A stretch of DNA of 64,000 nt from Micrococcales bacterium (lineage in GTDB: Bacteria; Actinomycetota; Actinomycetes; S36-B12; GCA-2699445), in NCBI GenBank assembly GCA_002699445.1, contig PAAU01000020.1, positions 1 to 64,000 on the forward strand. Reading direction: 5' to 3'. The notes below the pieces were generated by a model, which was not told the origin of the DNA, did no database searches, and was given only the letters and a program-made list of their open reading frames with translations. This document shows, piece by piece, positions 1 through 9,535 of this stretch. The position numbers were made by a program, and so were the translations under genes. Each line of letters opens with the position of its first letter. Position 1 is the stretch's first letter.

Positions 1-90
1 AGAAAACCCCGGCGAAGAAAACCCCGGCGAAGAAAACCCCGGCGAAGAAAACCCCGGCGAAGAAAACCCCGGCGAAGAAAACCCCGGCGA
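1..90 (+). repeat. Six perfect 15-bp tandem repeats (KTPAK coding)
   Basis: The unit AGAAAACCCCGGCGA occurs six times head to tail with no mismatch, starting at the window edge, so the array may continue to the left. It lies in frame with the DksA/TraR-like gene and encodes Lys-Thr-Pro-Ala-Lys in each unit. Perfect identity at third codon positions points to recent expansion or active homogenisation rather than selection on the protein alone. It has no spacers and is not a CRISPR. Confidence 0.97.
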
Positions 91-644
91 AACCGGCTCC
101 TGAGACTAAGGGCGCAACCAGCGGTAAAGCCGAGCGGCAGAGGCCTATCGAAGCCACAGTTCTGCCGGGACCACACGCTCGGCCTCGAGTCGCCGCTCCG
201 ACAGTGATACACACTGATGGTGCCAACGCTCTTGCTGTGTCAGTGCCGGCCACCGGATTGGCGACTAAACGGGATGAGCAGCCGTGGTCGGCTGCCGAGT
301 TGGCGCACATTCGAGAACAGTTGAGCGAGGAGCTCGAGAACCTCAGTCTCGAGTTGGCAGCCATGCGCAGTGAACTCCGAGACTTGTTAGCTGAGGTTGC
401 CGATGGGGCTGGCGATGACGATGCCGACACTGGTAACAAGGCATACGAGCGAGAACGCGAGATGGCCTTGATGGCCAATGCTGTTGAGATGCGGGAACAA
501 GTCGAACATGCGCTTGCCTTGGTGGATACCGGTGAGTACGGACTTTGCGAGCGGTGCGAACAGCCCATCGGAAAAGTTCGACTGCAGGCGTTTCCGCGGG
601 CAACTCTCTGTCTCTCTTGTAAGCAAAGGCAAGAACGCCGTTGA
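3..644 (+). CDS. DksA/TraR-family zinc-finger protein with Lys/Pro/Ala-rich N-terminal tail (5' truncated)
   Basis: The reading frame is open from the left edge, so the true start lies outside; position 3 is the first complete codon. The N-terminal part is a KTPAK repeat tail resembling histone H1 tails. Around codons 80-145 of the visible part is a Glu/Arg-rich helical region expected to form a coiled coil, with an acidic GAGDDDADTG stretch at its tip, then a four-cysteine zinc finger (CERC, 17 residues, CLSC). This arrangement is typical of actinobacterial TraR/DksA proteins. E. coli DksA acts in the RNA polymerase secondary channel with ppGpp; whether this protein does so is unknown. The basic tail suggests nucleic-acid binding (inference). 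lspA follows after 14 bp. A start at GTG 204 would drop the tail but is unlikely because the frame runs through it with similar codon use. Confidence 0.88.
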   Translation, partial: KTPAKKTPAKKTPAKKTPAKKTPAKKTPAKPAPETKGATSGKAERQRPIEATVLPGPHARPRVAAPTVIHTDGANALAVSVPATGLATKRDEQPWSAAELAHIREQLSEELENLSLELAAMRSELRDLLAEVADGAGDDDADTGNKAYEREREMALMANAVEMREQVEHALALVDTGEYGLCERCEQPIGKVRLQAFPRATLCLSCKQRQERR

Positions 645-646
645 CG

Positions 647-652
647 TAGGCT
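647..652 (+). promoter_or_regulatory. Candidate -10 box for leaderless lspA
   Basis: TAGGCT sits exactly at -12 to -7 relative to the ATG at 659, with no good Shine-Dalgarno sequence between. In actinobacteria this places the transcription start on the start codon. No convincing -35 is visible. Confidence 0.4.
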
Positions 653-658
653 TAGGGT

Positions 659-1204
659 ATGACTGGTCGTGCCTGGCGCAGCTTAAGTGCCGTAATCGGT
701 TTGGCCGCGATAGTTGTGTTGATCGATCAGATGACCAAAATTTGGGCCCAAAATGAACTTGCGGGCAAGCCATCCATCGAAGTTATTGGTGATCTGCTGC
801 AGTTCACGTATGCACTAAATCCCGGTGCTGCGTTCAGCCTGGGTGGAGATTACACCTGGGTTTTCACTATCGCCGCCACCGCAGTGAGCATCGGCGTCAT
901 TATTTTTGCCGTTCGAGTTCGGTCTGCGTGGTGGCTGCTAGCGCTGGGGTTATTACTGGGGGGAGCGGTCGGAAATCTGGTCGATCGAGCAACTCAGCCG
1001 CCCGGTTTCGGAGTTGGCTATGTTCGGGACTTTATAGAGTTACCTAACTGGCCTATCTTCAACGTGGCAGATATGGCGGTCGTGGCCGCTGCAGCAACGA
1101 TAGTTGTGTTGTCGCTGATCGGAATCTCCGCCACCGAGTCCGCTGTCAGCGGCGAAGACACGGATGAGGAGAAAGCCGCGGCGGCGGGAACTAGTGATGC
1201 CTGA
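659..1204 (+). CDS. lspA: Lipoprotein signal peptidase (signal peptidase II)
   Basis: Membrane aspartyl protease that removes the signal peptide from prolipoproteins after Lgt has lipidated them; lgt lies at 22.7 kb. The 181-residue protein shows four hydrophobic segments and the family motifs LNPGAAF, GNLVDR and FNVADM, the last two holding the catalytic Asp pair. The C-terminal 25 residues are an acidic, Ala-rich tail beyond the usual family end. The ATG at 659 gives the expected N-terminus and has a candidate leaderless -10 box before it. The next gene starts inside its last codons, so the two are probably cotranscribed. Confidence 0.95.
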   Translation: MTGRAWRSLSAVIGLAAIVVLIDQMTKIWAQNELAGKPSIEVIGDLLQFTYALNPGAAFSLGGDYTWVFTIAATAVSIGVIIFAVRVRSAWWLLALGLLLGGAVGNLVDRATQPPGFGVGYVRDFIELPNWPIFNVADMAVVAAAATIVVLSLIGISATESAVSGEDTDEEKAAAAGTSDA

Positions 1205-2114
1205 ACGGCGGACACTGCCAATTCCGGATGGGCTATCGGGGGAACGGGTCGATCTTGGCCTCTCGCGAATGCTCGGAATATCTCGAACTCAGGCCGCGGA
1301 GTTGTTGGCTCAGGGGCGGGTCATCGTGGATGGTGAGGCAGCGCAAAAGTCGGACCGACTCGTCTCTGGCGACTTACTTGAGGTGGAGTTGCCGGATCCT
1401 CCCGAAGTCTCGCCGCCGGAGCCAGTGCCAGGTCTCGCGACTCTGTTTGAAGATGACGATCTCATCGCCGTTAACAAGCCGATCGGAGTCGCGGCTCACC
1501 CTAGCCCGGGGTGGGATGGTCCAACAGTGACTGGTGGCCTGCAGGCCGCTGGCGTGGTGTTGTCAGATTCGGGCCCCGCTGAGCGGCAGGGAGTCGTCCA
1601 CCGGCTCGACGCGGGTACGAGCGGAATCATGGTGCTAGCCAAAAGTCGAAGCGCCTACACGGACTTGAAGCGTCAGTTCAAGGAACGAACCGTCACAAAG
1701 ATTTATCACGCGCTGGTACAAGGACACCCAGATCCCAGCGAAGGAACGATCGACGCTCCCATCGGCAGGCACCCATCCGGCGATCATCGGTTTGCTGTCG
1801 TGGCAGGCGGAAAGCCGAGTATCACTCACTACGAAACGCTCGAGGCCTTCAGGTTTGCCTCGTTACTGCGCGTGAAGTTGGAAACGGGACGCACTCACCA
1901 GATCAGAGTGCATATGGCTGCGACTCGGCACCCGTGTGTTGGCGATCTCGCCTATGGGGCCGATCCGGTCCTGGCTGAGCGACTAGGACTGCACCGACAG
2001 TGGCTGCATGCAGTCCGCCTGGAGATTCAGCAGCCTATTACGGGAGAGTTGATTATTCTTGAATCGCCTTATCCGGCTGATCTTGCTGAGGCATTAGTCC
2101 GATTGGCCGAGTAG
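1197..2114 (+). CDS. RluA-family ribosomal large-subunit pseudouridine synthase (RluD-like)
   Basis: Isomerises uridines to pseudouridine in 23S rRNA. The 305-residue protein has an N-terminal S4 RNA-binding domain (about residues 15-65) followed by the RluA catalytic domain with the signature [10 protein letters not shown], whose Asp is the catalytic nucleophile, and RTHQIRVH further on. The ATG at 1197 overlaps the lspA stop by 8 bp. A longer frame from 1164 adds an 11-residue Arg-rich piece inside lspA and is less likely. lspA followed by rluD is a common order in Gram-positive bacteria. The exact target uridines cannot be read from sequence. Confidence 0.92.
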   Translation: MPERRTLPIPDGLSGERVDLGLSRMLGISRTQAAELLAQGRVIVDGEAAQKSDRLVSGDLLEVELPDPPEVSPPEPVPGLATLFEDDDLIAVNKPIGVAAHPSPGWDGPTVTGGLQAAGVVLSDSGPAERQGVVHRLDAGTSGIMVLAKSRSAYTDLKRQFKERTVTKIYHALVQGHPDPSEGTIDAPIGRHPSGDHRFAVVAGGKPSITHYETLEAFRFASLLRVKLETGRTHQIRVHMAATRHPCVGDLAYGADPVLAERLGLHRQWLHAVRLEIQQPITGELIILESPYPADLAEALVRLAE

Positions 2115-2255
2115 GAAAAATGGGAGGGAGCGAAGGTCGGCGCGCCGCAGTGCGGTTCTGGTAGCCATGGCGGGTTAGAGTCTGGGGGTTGCAGCTTACC
2201 CGGCCATTAGTCGCCGTGATTTCCGCAACATTTTTGAGTCAGCAGGAGAGGTCTC

Positions 2256-5200
2256 GTGAGCGATCGGATACGGCAGGATGATTTTGCCCACCTGCATGTA
2301 CATACCGAGTACTCCATGCTCGACGGTGCTGCTCGGCTGGATGATCTGTTCGCCCGAGTGTCAGAGGTTGGCCAGCGATCCATAGCGATGACTGACCATG
2401 GCAATCTTTACGGTGCCTATGAGTTTTACACCAAAGCCCGAGCCGCCGATATCAAGCCGATCATTGGGTTAGAGGGTTACTACGCACCACATGGTCGTGG
2501 GGAACGCTCTCCGATGGATTTCGGTGGTGGCTACGACGATAACGCCGGCGAAATCAGCGAAGGTCGAGGAAAATTCGCCTACACCCACATGACAGTGTGG
2601 GCTGAGAATAATACCGGGCTGAACAACCTATTCCGGCTTTCTAGTCGCGCCAGCGTAGAGGGCTTCTACCGTGCCCCTCGTTTCGATCGTGAACTGCTCG
2701 ATACGTATGGAAAAGGTCTGATCGGGACAACGGGTTGTCCTTCAGGCGAAGTCAATCGGTGGTTGCAAGCGGGGCAGTACGATAAAGCCCTTGCGGTCGC
2801 TTCCGACATGCGAGACATTCTCGGACGTGAAAATTACTTCTGTGAATTGATGGATCACGGAATCGATATCGAACGTAAGTTCCGGGACGACCTCTTACGA
2901 ATCGCAAAAACTCTTGATTTGCCAATGGTCGTCACCAATGACACGCACTATGTGCACGCTGATGATTGGCAGATTCATGATGCCTTTCTCTGCGTTGGTA
3001 CTAAGAGCTTGGTGAGCGATACCAAACGGTTTCGATTCGATAGCCATGATTTCTACATCAAGACTGGTACTGAAATGCGCCAGCAGTGGGCCGACTTCCC
3101 TGAGGCCTGTGACAACACACTCCTGATTGCAGAACGTTGTGAGGTCTCTTTCAACGAGGGTGCCGATTTGATGCCCCGCTTCCCGGTCCCCGCTGGGCAT
3201 ACCGAAGACAGCTGGCTCGTGGAAGAAGTTAAACGGGGTCTCGCCGCTCGGTTCGCTCCAGACCCGATACCGGACGAACACCGGTCACAAATGGAATACG
3301 AGCTGGGTGTTATCGCTCAGATGGGTTATCCGGGTTACTTCTTGGTTGTCGCGGACCTGATCCGTCACGCTAAGGAGAGCGGCATCCGAGTAGGACCTGG
3401 ACGAGGGTCTGCAGCCGGTGCGCTTATTGCCTGGGCGCTCGGTATCACTGAGTTGGATCCTTTGGCACATGGTCTGCTGTTCGAGCGCTTTCTCAATCCC
3501 GAACGAGTATCGATGCCTGATATCGATATCGACTTCGATGAGCGCAGGCGTGGCGAAATGATTCGCTACGCCACCGATAAGTACGGAGACGATCACGTTG
3601 CGCAGATCGTCACCTACGGCACTATCAAGGCGAAAGCAGCGATCAAGGACTCCGCCCGAGTCCTCGGTCAGCCCTTTGCCCTGAGCGATCAAATCACTAA
3701 GGCCATGCCGCCAGCCGTTATGGGAAAGGACGTCCCGCTCTCTGGGATTTTTGATCCTCAGCACCCGCGACACAACGAAGCAGGCGAGTTCCGCGAACTG
3801 TATGAGTCTGATGCCACTGTGCGTGAGGTCGTTGATACCGCTCGGGGCCTCGAGGGGCTGAAGCGACAGGTGGGAGTTCATGCGGCTGGGGTCATCCTCT
3901 CCAGTGAGCCACTCACTGACGTGATCCCGGTATGGCGTCGTGATGCCGACGGGGCCATCATTACCCAGTTCGATATGGGTGCTTGCGAGACGCTGGGCCT
4001 CTTGAAGATGGATTTTCTGGGGCTGCGGAACCTCACAGTTATGGATGATTGCTTGCGTTCCATCGAGCTCAATTCTGGTGAGCAAATCGTCCTAGAGGAA
4101 CTCTCACTGGATGATCGAACAACGTACGAGTTGTTGGCTCGTGGTGACACGCTGGGAGTTTTTCAGCTGGACGGTGGTCCCATGCGTGCGTTGCTGCGGT
4201 CCATGGTCCCTGACAACTTCGAAGACATCTCGGCGGTCCTAGCGCTCTACCGTCCCGGACCTATGGGGGCAAATGCTCACAACGATTACGCCGATCGAAA
4301 GAACGGTCGTAAACCGGTCCAGCCAATTCACCCGGAGTTGGCCGAGCCGCTGGCCGAAATTTTGGGTGACACCTATGGGCTGATCGTCTATCAGGAGCAG
4401 GTGATGGCGATAGCCCAGCACTTGGCGGGTTACTCGCTCGGCAAAGCGGATTTGTTGCGCCGTGCTATGGGCAAAAAGAAGAAGGAAATTCTCGATAAGG
4501 AGTACGTGCCGTTCGCGGATGGAATGAAAGCGAACGGGTATTCCGACGCAGCAATTCAGACGCTCTGGGACATCTTGGTTCCCTTCTCCGACTATGCGTT
4601 CAACAAGGCGCATACCGCTGGCTATGGCCTCGTTGCGTATTGGACCGCCTATCTGAAGGCGAACCATCCAGCCGAATACATGGCGGCGCTGTTGTCATCG
4701 GTCAAGGATGACAAGGATAAATCGGCGGTCTATCTCAGCGAATGTCGACGGATGGGTATCAAGGTCTTACCGCCGGATGTCAACGAATCAGATTCCGACT
4801 TCACCCCTCGCGGCACCGACGTGCGATTTGGCCTCTCCGCAGTGCGCAACGTGGGTGAAAATGTTGTTTCTTCCATAGCGGCGACTCGTCGCAGCCATGG
4901 AAGGTTTGGCGACTTCGTTGATTTTCTGGATGCCGTCGAGATCGGGGTGTGTAATAAGCGCACCATCGAGTCACTCATTAAAGCGGGTGCATTCGATTCA
5001 TTGGGGCACAGTCGGAAGGGTCTGGTCACAGTTCACGAACAAATCGTTGATGCCATGGTCGACTCGAAGCGCGCCGCGGCAGCAGGTCAGTTCGATCTCT
5101 TCGCGAGCGGATCGGACGATAGTGCGGCGGCGGCCCTGCAAGTGTTACCGGAAATCCCCTTGGCGGAATGGGACAAGGCCACCCTGCTCGGGGGCGAACG

Positions 5201-5807
5201 CCAAATGCTTGGTCTGTATGTCAGCGACCATCCGCTGAACGGAGTTGAACATTTACTCCGAAAGATGGTGGATTGTTCCCTAGCTTCGCTCTACGAAGAT
5301 GAAAGACCATCGGGGCAGATGGTGACAATCGGAGGTCTGATTGCTTCGGTTCAGCGCAAAGTTACCCGAGAAAAGGGTCAGCCATGGGCGCTGGTCCAGC
5401 TTGAAGATTTAGATGCGTCGGTGGAAATCGCGGTGTACCCGCGCACCTACGGACCCATCGCAGGCCAGATTGTCGAAGACCGGGTCGCCCTTTTCACGGC
5501 GAGACTGGAGCGTCGCGATGACGAAGCTCTGCGGATCGTAGCGCGAGAGGTCTCTTTTCCCGATCTAGCAGAGCAAGAGCACGGACCGGTCCGGTTAACG
5601 CTCCCGGTATCGAAGTGCGTGCCGCCGGTTGTCGATCAGCTCAAAGAGGTTTTGGCTGATCACCCCGGTACCGTTGAGGTGCAGTTGCACCTCGTGAATG
5701 ACGGTCGTACTACGGTTTTGCGACTAGACGACCGACTCAGAGTTTCGCCCGGACCGGCGCTCTACGGAGATCTAAAGGCGTTATTGGGGTCCGGAGTACT
5801 CGGTTAG
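2256..5807 (+). CDS. dnaE: DNA polymerase III alpha subunit (replicative, DnaE1 type)
   Basis: Catalytic subunit of the chromosomal replicase. At 1183 residues it has the family length. In order: N-terminal PHP domain with HLHVHTEYS and MTDHGNLYG, potentially a metal-dependent proofreading site; the C-family polymerase palm with GPGRGSAAG and PDIDIDFDERR, the latter carrying the catalytic Asp pair; the helix-hairpin-helix region; and a C-terminal OB-fold segment around residues 1000-1080. The GTG start at 2256 is preceded by the Shine-Dalgarno AGGAG with good spacing, so this gene is leadered. An intact PHP motif agrees with actinobacterial DnaE1, where the PHP domain proofreads. It faces a reverse-strand gene 10 bp away. 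Confidence 0.97.
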   Translation: MSDRIRQDDFAHLHVHTEYSMLDGAARLDDLFARVSEVGQRSIAMTDHGNLYGAYEFYTKARAADIKPIIGLEGYYAPHGRGERSPMDFGGGYDDNAGEISEGRGKFAYTHMTVWAENNTGLNNLFRLSSRASVEGFYRAPRFDRELLDTYGKGLIGTTGCPSGEVNRWLQAGQYDKALAVASDMRDILGRENYFCELMDHGIDIERKFRDDLLRIAKTLDLPMVVTNDTHYVHADDWQIHDAFLCVGTKSLVSDTKRFRFDSHDFYIKTGTEMRQQWADFPEACDNTLLIAERCEVSFNEGADLMPRFPVPAGHTEDSWLVEEVKRGLAARFAPDPIPDEHRSQMEYELGVIAQMGYPGYFLVVADLIRHAKESGIRVGPGRGSAAGALIAWALGITELDPLAHGLLFERFLNPERVSMPDIDIDFDERRRGEMIRYATDKYGDDHVAQIVTYGTIKAKAAIKDSARVLGQPFALSDQITKAMPPAVMGKDVPLSGIFDPQHPRHNEAGEFRELYESDATVREVVDTARGLEGLKRQVGVHAAGVILSSEPLTDVIPVWRRDADGAIITQFDMGACETLGLLKMDFLGLRNLTVMDDCLRSIELNSGEQIVLEELSLDDRTTYELLARGDTLGVFQLDGGPMRALLRSMVPDNFEDISAVLALYRPGPMGANAHNDYADRKNGRKPVQPIHPELAEPLAEILGDTYGLIVYQEQVMAIAQHLAGYSLGKADLLRRAMGKKKKEILDKEYVPFADGMKANGYSDAAIQTLWDILVPFSDYAFNKAHTAGYGLVAYWTAYLKANHPAEYMAALLSSVKDDKDKSAVYLSECRRMGIKVLPPDVNESDSDFTPRGTDVRFGLSAVRNVGENVVSSIAATRRSHGRFGDFVDFLDAVEIGVCNKRTIESLIKAGAFDSLGHSRKGLVTVHEQIVDAMVDSKRAAAAGQFDLFASGSDDSAAAALQVLPEIPLAEWDKATLLGGERQMLGLYVSDHPLNGVEHLLRKMVDCSLASLYEDERPSGQMVTIGGLIASVQRKVTREKGQPWALVQLEDLDASVEIAVYPRTYGPIAGQIVEDRVALFTARLERRDDEALRIVAREVSFPDLAEQEHGPVRLTLPVSKCVPPVVDQLKEVLADHPGTVEVQLHLVNDGRTTVLRLDDRLRVSPGPALYGDLKALLGSGVLG

Positions 5808-5817
5808 GTTCAGTCGG

Positions 5818-6465
5818 TCAACTGCAATTGGGGGATGCCGTTGCAGTCCGGTTGGCCGCAACTGGTTTACCCACAGTGGGAAGGGCTGGGTCGGCCCAAG
5901 CCGCGGACACTTCACCGTCAGTAGCGGTGACTTGAAGCTGCACCACCGCGGTATCGAGTGTGGTGCCGGCCCAGCAAGCCTTCACCTCGTCGGCTTTACC
6001 GAGTTCTTCAGAGGACACTGCCGATCCTGGATCTGTGCCCTTGGGAGCTAAAGCCAGCAGTTGTCGACTGTCGTTTTCTACGCCGCCAGTCGTACCTCGT
6101 ACTTCGAAATAGAGACCGTAAGTGTTAGGAGTAGGCAGTTCTACTTGGGTCACCGAGTCTGTGATCGTCGCCGTCCATTCCTGCTCGCCGTCGGGGCTAG
6201 CTGTTTGGCGAGCCGTGACCAGGCAACCCTCACAGTCACCGGTAAATCGCAACTCAACAACAGTGGTTCCCTCATCCGTTTCCACGTCCTCTTTCTTCGG
6301 GGCCTCGGTAGGAGTGCCCTCAGTTGCAGAGGGGGTCGGCGTGGGGCTCGGAGTAACCGGGGCGGCCGTCCCACCACCGGTCTGAGCGAGAAGTATGGCT
6401 CCGATCGCGAAGATGACCGCAAAGACGACAGCACCGATGATGAATGGGGTCCGAGACTCATGCAT
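5818..6465 (-). CDS. Membrane-anchored extracytoplasmic protein of unknown function
   Basis: I do not recognise the family. The 215-residue protein has a single N-terminal hydrophobic segment at about residues 8-28, then a Pro/Thr/Ser linker (about 33-55), an acidic patch, and a compact extracytoplasmic domain of about 150 residues. There are four cysteines, two as DCEGC and two near the C-terminus (KACW, and the third-last residue), which could form disulfides outside the cell. On the reverse strand it ends 10 bp from dnaE, leaving little room for a separate terminator. Upstream of the ATG lies TAAGAAT at about -13 to -7, again suggesting a leaderless start. Confidence 0.75.
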   Translation of the reverse strand: MHESRTPFIIGAVVFAVIFAIGAILLAQTGGGTAAPVTPSPTPTPSATEGTPTEAPKKEDVETDEGTTVVELRFTGDCEGCLVTARQTASPDGEQEWTATITDSVTQVELPTPNTYGLYFEVRGTTGGVENDSRQLLALAPKGTDPGSAVSSEELGKADEVKACWAGTTLDTAVVQLQVTATDGEVSAAWADPALPTVGKPVAANRTATASPNCS

Positions 6466-6523
6466 GTCCCTATTCTTACCTACTCCCGCCGATTGCGCGG
6501 CAGCACCGGTGTCTAGTGCAAAT

Positions 6524-7084
6524 TCAGCGAGTGATCGGCGCGATCCGAGCCCTTAATGCGTCGATCAGATGTTGCGGTTGGATTTCCAGTTCCAGGCCAC
6601 GACGACCGGCGGAAACCATGACGGTAGGAAAGTGCATGCATGAGGTGTCCACAATCACGGGAAGCTCCTTCTTCATCCCCAGCGGACTGATGCCCCCCAG
6701 TGGGTAACCACTAGCCCGTTCGGCTGTGGCAGGTGCTGCCATTTCGCCTCGCTTCACGCCTACTGCTGCCGCCAAAGCTCGCAGGTCTAGTTGGCCGTTA
6801 ACGGGCAGTAGCGCTACTGCAAGGTGATCATCTAGCTCGGTGATGAGAGTCTTAAAGACCCTTCGATTGTCGACCTTCAGTTTTTCGGCAGCTTCGCTAC
6901 CGTAACTCTGGGTTGCTGGGTCGTGTTGATAGGAGTGCAGCGCATATGGAAAACCGAGTTCGGCGAGGGCTAGTGTTGCGGGCGTAGCAGACGCGGGTCG
7001 GTCCTTTTTCTTGGACTTTTTCCCTTTTTTCTTCGTTTCTTTTGGCTTCGGGGTGCCGTTGGTGTCCGGCTCCGTCGTGTTCAT
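6524..7084 (-). CDS. YbaK/ProX-family aminoacyl-tRNA deacylase with Lys-rich N-terminal extension
   Basis: Members hydrolyse mischarged tRNA, typically Cys-tRNA(Pro) for YbaK. The 186-residue protein has the family core from about residue 32, including RRVFKTLI with the conserved Lys and the GGISPLG loop. The first 30 residues are an addition rich in lysine (KKKGKKSKKK), which may help bind tRNA (inference). The ATG at 7084 is chosen; the frame extends upstream to 7162, but that would overlap the hisD start and promoter. It is divergent from hisD with 46 bp between. Substrate specificity (Cys, Pro or Ala charged) is not determinable here. Confidence 0.87.
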   Translation of the reverse strand: MNTTEPDTNGTPKPKETKKKGKKSKKKDRPASATPATLALAELGFPYALHSYQHDPATQSYGSEAAEKLKVDNRRVFKTLITELDDHLAVALLPVNGQLDLRALAAAVGVKRGEMAAPATAERASGYPLGGISPLGMKKELPVIVDTSCMHFPTVMVSAGRRGLELEIQPQHLIDALRARIAPITR

Positions 7085-7118
7085 GGGCGGCTCACTTCGT
7101 GATTTGCGCTGACCTTCG

Positions 7119-7124
7119 TAGACT
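7119..7124 (+). promoter_or_regulatory. Candidate -10 box for leaderless hisD
   Basis: TAGACT lies at exactly -12 to -7 of the hisD GTG at 7131. A purine-rich AGGGGA directly before the GTG could instead act as a weak ribosome site. Confidence 0.4.
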
Positions 7125-7130
7125 AGGGGA

Positions 7131-8450
7131 GTGATCAGGCTTATTGACCTTCGAGGAAGCAACTGGGATGCATCCCACGTAATCCCGCGTGCCGGTCAAA
7201 CCCCTGACGACGTTTTCGATCAGGTAGTACCCATCGTGCACGACGTGGCCCAGCGGGGCGCCGATGCAGTGCAGGAGTGGACTAAACGCCTCGATGGCGC
7301 CGTGCCGCAGAGCCTTAGGGTGCCAGCCGACGTCATGGAATCCGCATGGGATGAGCTGGCACCGAGAGTACGAGATGCGCTGGAGACGGCGGCTGATCGA
7401 GTTCGTCAAGTACACCAGCTACAGCGCCCGGTAGAGACTGCCGTGGAAGTAGTGCCCGAGGGCGTGATCGGCCAACGGTGGATTCCGGTGCGTCGGGTCG
7501 GCTTGTATGTTCCCGGTGGTCGAGCCGTTTATCCGTCTAGCGTGATCATGAATGTAATTCCCGCGCAAGTAGCGGGAGTTCAATCTTTAGCTGTGGTGTC
7601 TCCACCTCAGGCAGATCACGACGGATGGCCACATCCCGTCATCCTGGCTGCTTGTCGAATGCTGGGTGTGAGTGAGGTCTACGCCGTAGGAGGGGCACAA
7701 GCAGTTGCACTCCTGGCCTACGGCGCCTCGCTGCCCTCGCAATCCTGCAAGCCTGTTGATTTGATCACCGGTCCAGGAAATGTGTGGGTTACTGCGGCTA
7801 AACGTGCTGTTATGGGTCAGGTGGGGATTGATTCTGAGGCTGGTCCCACCGAAGTAATGGTGGTTGCCGATGACAGCGCCGATGCCAATGTGGTCGCGGC
7901 AGATTTAGTGAGTCAGGCTGAACACGACCCGCTCGCGGCCGCGGTGCTGGTCACTGATTCTCAGCGCTTAGCGCGGGCAGTGGGCGAGGTGCTGGCGGCT
8001 CAGGTCGCTGCGACGAAACACACCGAGCGGATCGCAGCCGCATTGACCGGCGAACAGAGCGCTGTGGTCCTTGTCGAAGATATGGATGCGGCAGTCGCAG
8101 TGGCTAACAGTTACGGGGCAGAACATTTAGAAATCCAGACCATAGCCGCGGAAGAGGTAGCTGCTCGGATCACTAACGCAGGAGCGATCTTCATCGGTGC
8201 CGATAGTCCAGTGTCATTGGGTGACTACGCTGCGGGCTCAAACCACGTATTGCCCACTTCGGGAATGTCCGCCCACTCATCGGGTCTTGGAGTGCATACC
8301 TTTCTCCGCTCCGTTCAGACGATTAAGTACAGCCGTCAAGCCCTTGCCGGGATAGCTGATGCGGTACAGATATTGGCCGATGCAGAAGACCTGCCTGCAC
8401 ACGGTGCCGCAATAGCGGCACGTTTCAACCCAGCCGACGGTGACAACTGA
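7131..8450 (+). CDS. hisD: Histidinol dehydrogenase
   Basis: Catalyses the last two steps of histidine synthesis, L-histidinol to L-histidine, with two NAD and a zinc ion. The 439-residue protein has the expected length, with the conserved GPGNVWV, EAGPTEVMVVAD, QAEHDP and GAEHLEIQT segments that supply zinc ligands and catalytic residues. The GTG start at 7131 follows a TANNNT box. Its stop overlaps the hisC ATG by one base, beginning the tightly packed hisDCBH run. Confidence 0.97.
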   Translation: MIRLIDLRGSNWDASHVIPRAGQTPDDVFDQVVPIVHDVAQRGADAVQEWTKRLDGAVPQSLRVPADVMESAWDELAPRVRDALETAADRVRQVHQLQRPVETAVEVVPEGVIGQRWIPVRRVGLYVPGGRAVYPSSVIMNVIPAQVAGVQSLAVVSPPQADHDGWPHPVILAACRMLGVSEVYAVGGAQAVALLAYGASLPSQSCKPVDLITGPGNVWVTAAKRAVMGQVGIDSEAGPTEVMVVADDSADANVVAADLVSQAEHDPLAAAVLVTDSQRLARAVGEVLAAQVAATKHTERIAAALTGEQSAVVLVEDMDAAVAVANSYGAEHLEIQTIAAEEVAARITNAGAIFIGADSPVSLGDYAAGSNHVLPTSGMSAHSSGLGVHTFLRSVQTIKYSRQALAGIADAVQILADAEDLPAHGAAIAARFNPADGDN

Positions 8451-9535
8451 TGAAATCTTTACCGTTGCGGACCGAACTGGTGGGGGAGGAGCCCTACGGA
8501 GCTCCGACCGACCCGGTACCCGTACGCCTGAATGTCAACGAGAACCCCTATCCACCGCCGCCCGAGGTTGTCTCGGCTATCGGCCATCGATTAGCCGAGT
8601 CCGCAGCTTCGCTGAACCGATATCCCGATCGAGAAGTGCGACGGTTGCGCACCGCACTCGCCGACTATGTCCGCCGTGATATTGACCCGTCCCAGATCTG
8701 GGCAGCGAACGGTAGTAACGAGGTAATGCATCAGATCCTGGGAGCGTTTGCCGGACCTAATCGCTCCCTCTTGACTTTTGCGCCGTCGTATTCGATGTAT
8801 CCCGTCTACGCCCGGGACACCATGACAAAGTTCCGAGCGGAAGACCGGAGCCCGGATTTCAGTATCGATCTCGATCGTGCAGCGGACACAATCGCTGTTG
8901 ACCCGCCAGCAGTTGTCGTGGTGGCATCTCCCAATAATCCGACCGGAACTCCTCTTAGCCCCGACGAGGTTCGTAGGCTGCACAACCTGGTCGAACCAAC
9001 CGGAATTCTCGTCATCGATGAGGCATACGCGGAGTTTTCCGATAGCGACTCAGCTCTTGATCTCGTTGGCGAGCTTGATCATCTGATTGTGGTGCGCACG
9101 TTGAGTAAGGCTTTCGGTCTGGCGGGATTGCGTCTCGGCTATGCGGTGGCCTCCGCCGACGTAGTGGATGCATTGCGCATCGTGCGCCTGCCGTATCATT
9201 TGTCCACTACCACCCAGGAAGCAGCGATCGCTGCTTTGGGGTTCGCGGATGAGTTGTTGGCACCCGTCACCGAAGTAATGAGTGAACGAGAGAAGCTGAT
9301 GGCCTGGCTTTGCGAGCGGAATATTCCTTATGCGCAGTCACAGGCTAATTTTGTCTTGATAGGTCCGCTGGTTGATTCGACTAAGATCTTCGCTAAGTTG
9401 CGAGACCGTGGGGTATTGGTTCGCGAGACGTCAATCCCTGGCTGCCTCCGGGTGAGTATCGGTACGCCAGTGGAGAACGAGACATTCCGCGAGAAGTTCG
9501 GCGAACTCGTCGATCGGACAGGAGCAGTTGAATGA
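8450..9535 (+). CDS. hisC: Histidinol-phosphate aminotransferase
   Basis: PLP enzyme converting imidazole-acetol phosphate and glutamate to histidinol phosphate. The 361-residue fold-type I aminotransferase shows [19 protein letters not shown] and the PLP-lysine context [15 protein letters not shown]. The N-terminus starts with [12 protein letters not shown], typical of HisC. It overlaps hisD by one base and hisB by four. Actinobacterial HisC may also serve in aromatic amino acid transamination, but position in the his cluster supports histidine as its main job. Confidence 0.96.
   Translation: MKSLPLRTELVGEEPYGAPTDPVPVRLNVNENPYPPPPEVVSAIGHRLAESAASLNRYPDREVRRLRTALADYVRRDIDPSQIWAANGSNEVMHQILGAFAGPNRSLLTFAPSYSMYPVYARDTMTKFRAEDRSPDFSIDLDRAADTIAVDPPAVVVVASPNNPTGTPLSPDEVRRLHNLVEPTGILVIDEAYAEFSDSDSALDLVGELDHLIVVRTLSKAFGLAGLRLGYAVASADVVDALRIVRLPYHLSTTTQEAAIAALGFADELLAPVTEVMSEREKLMAWLCERNIPYAQSQANFVLIGPLVDSTKIFAKLRDRGVLVRETSIPGCLRVSIGTPVENETFREKFGELVDRTGAVE

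Noticed and set aside
1-90. Short repeats as a CRISPR array
   Set aside because: Units are 15 bp, contiguous, with no spacers, and are in frame with a coding sequence.
3285-4085. Long antisense frame (266 codons) inside dnaE
   Set aside because: Runs opposite conserved dnaE catalytic motifs; no ribosome site or family resemblance; typical shadow frame.
7085-7162. Longer N-terminus for the YbaK-like gene
   Set aside because: Would overlap the hisD start and promoter; the extra residues have no family counterpart, and ATG 7084 fits.
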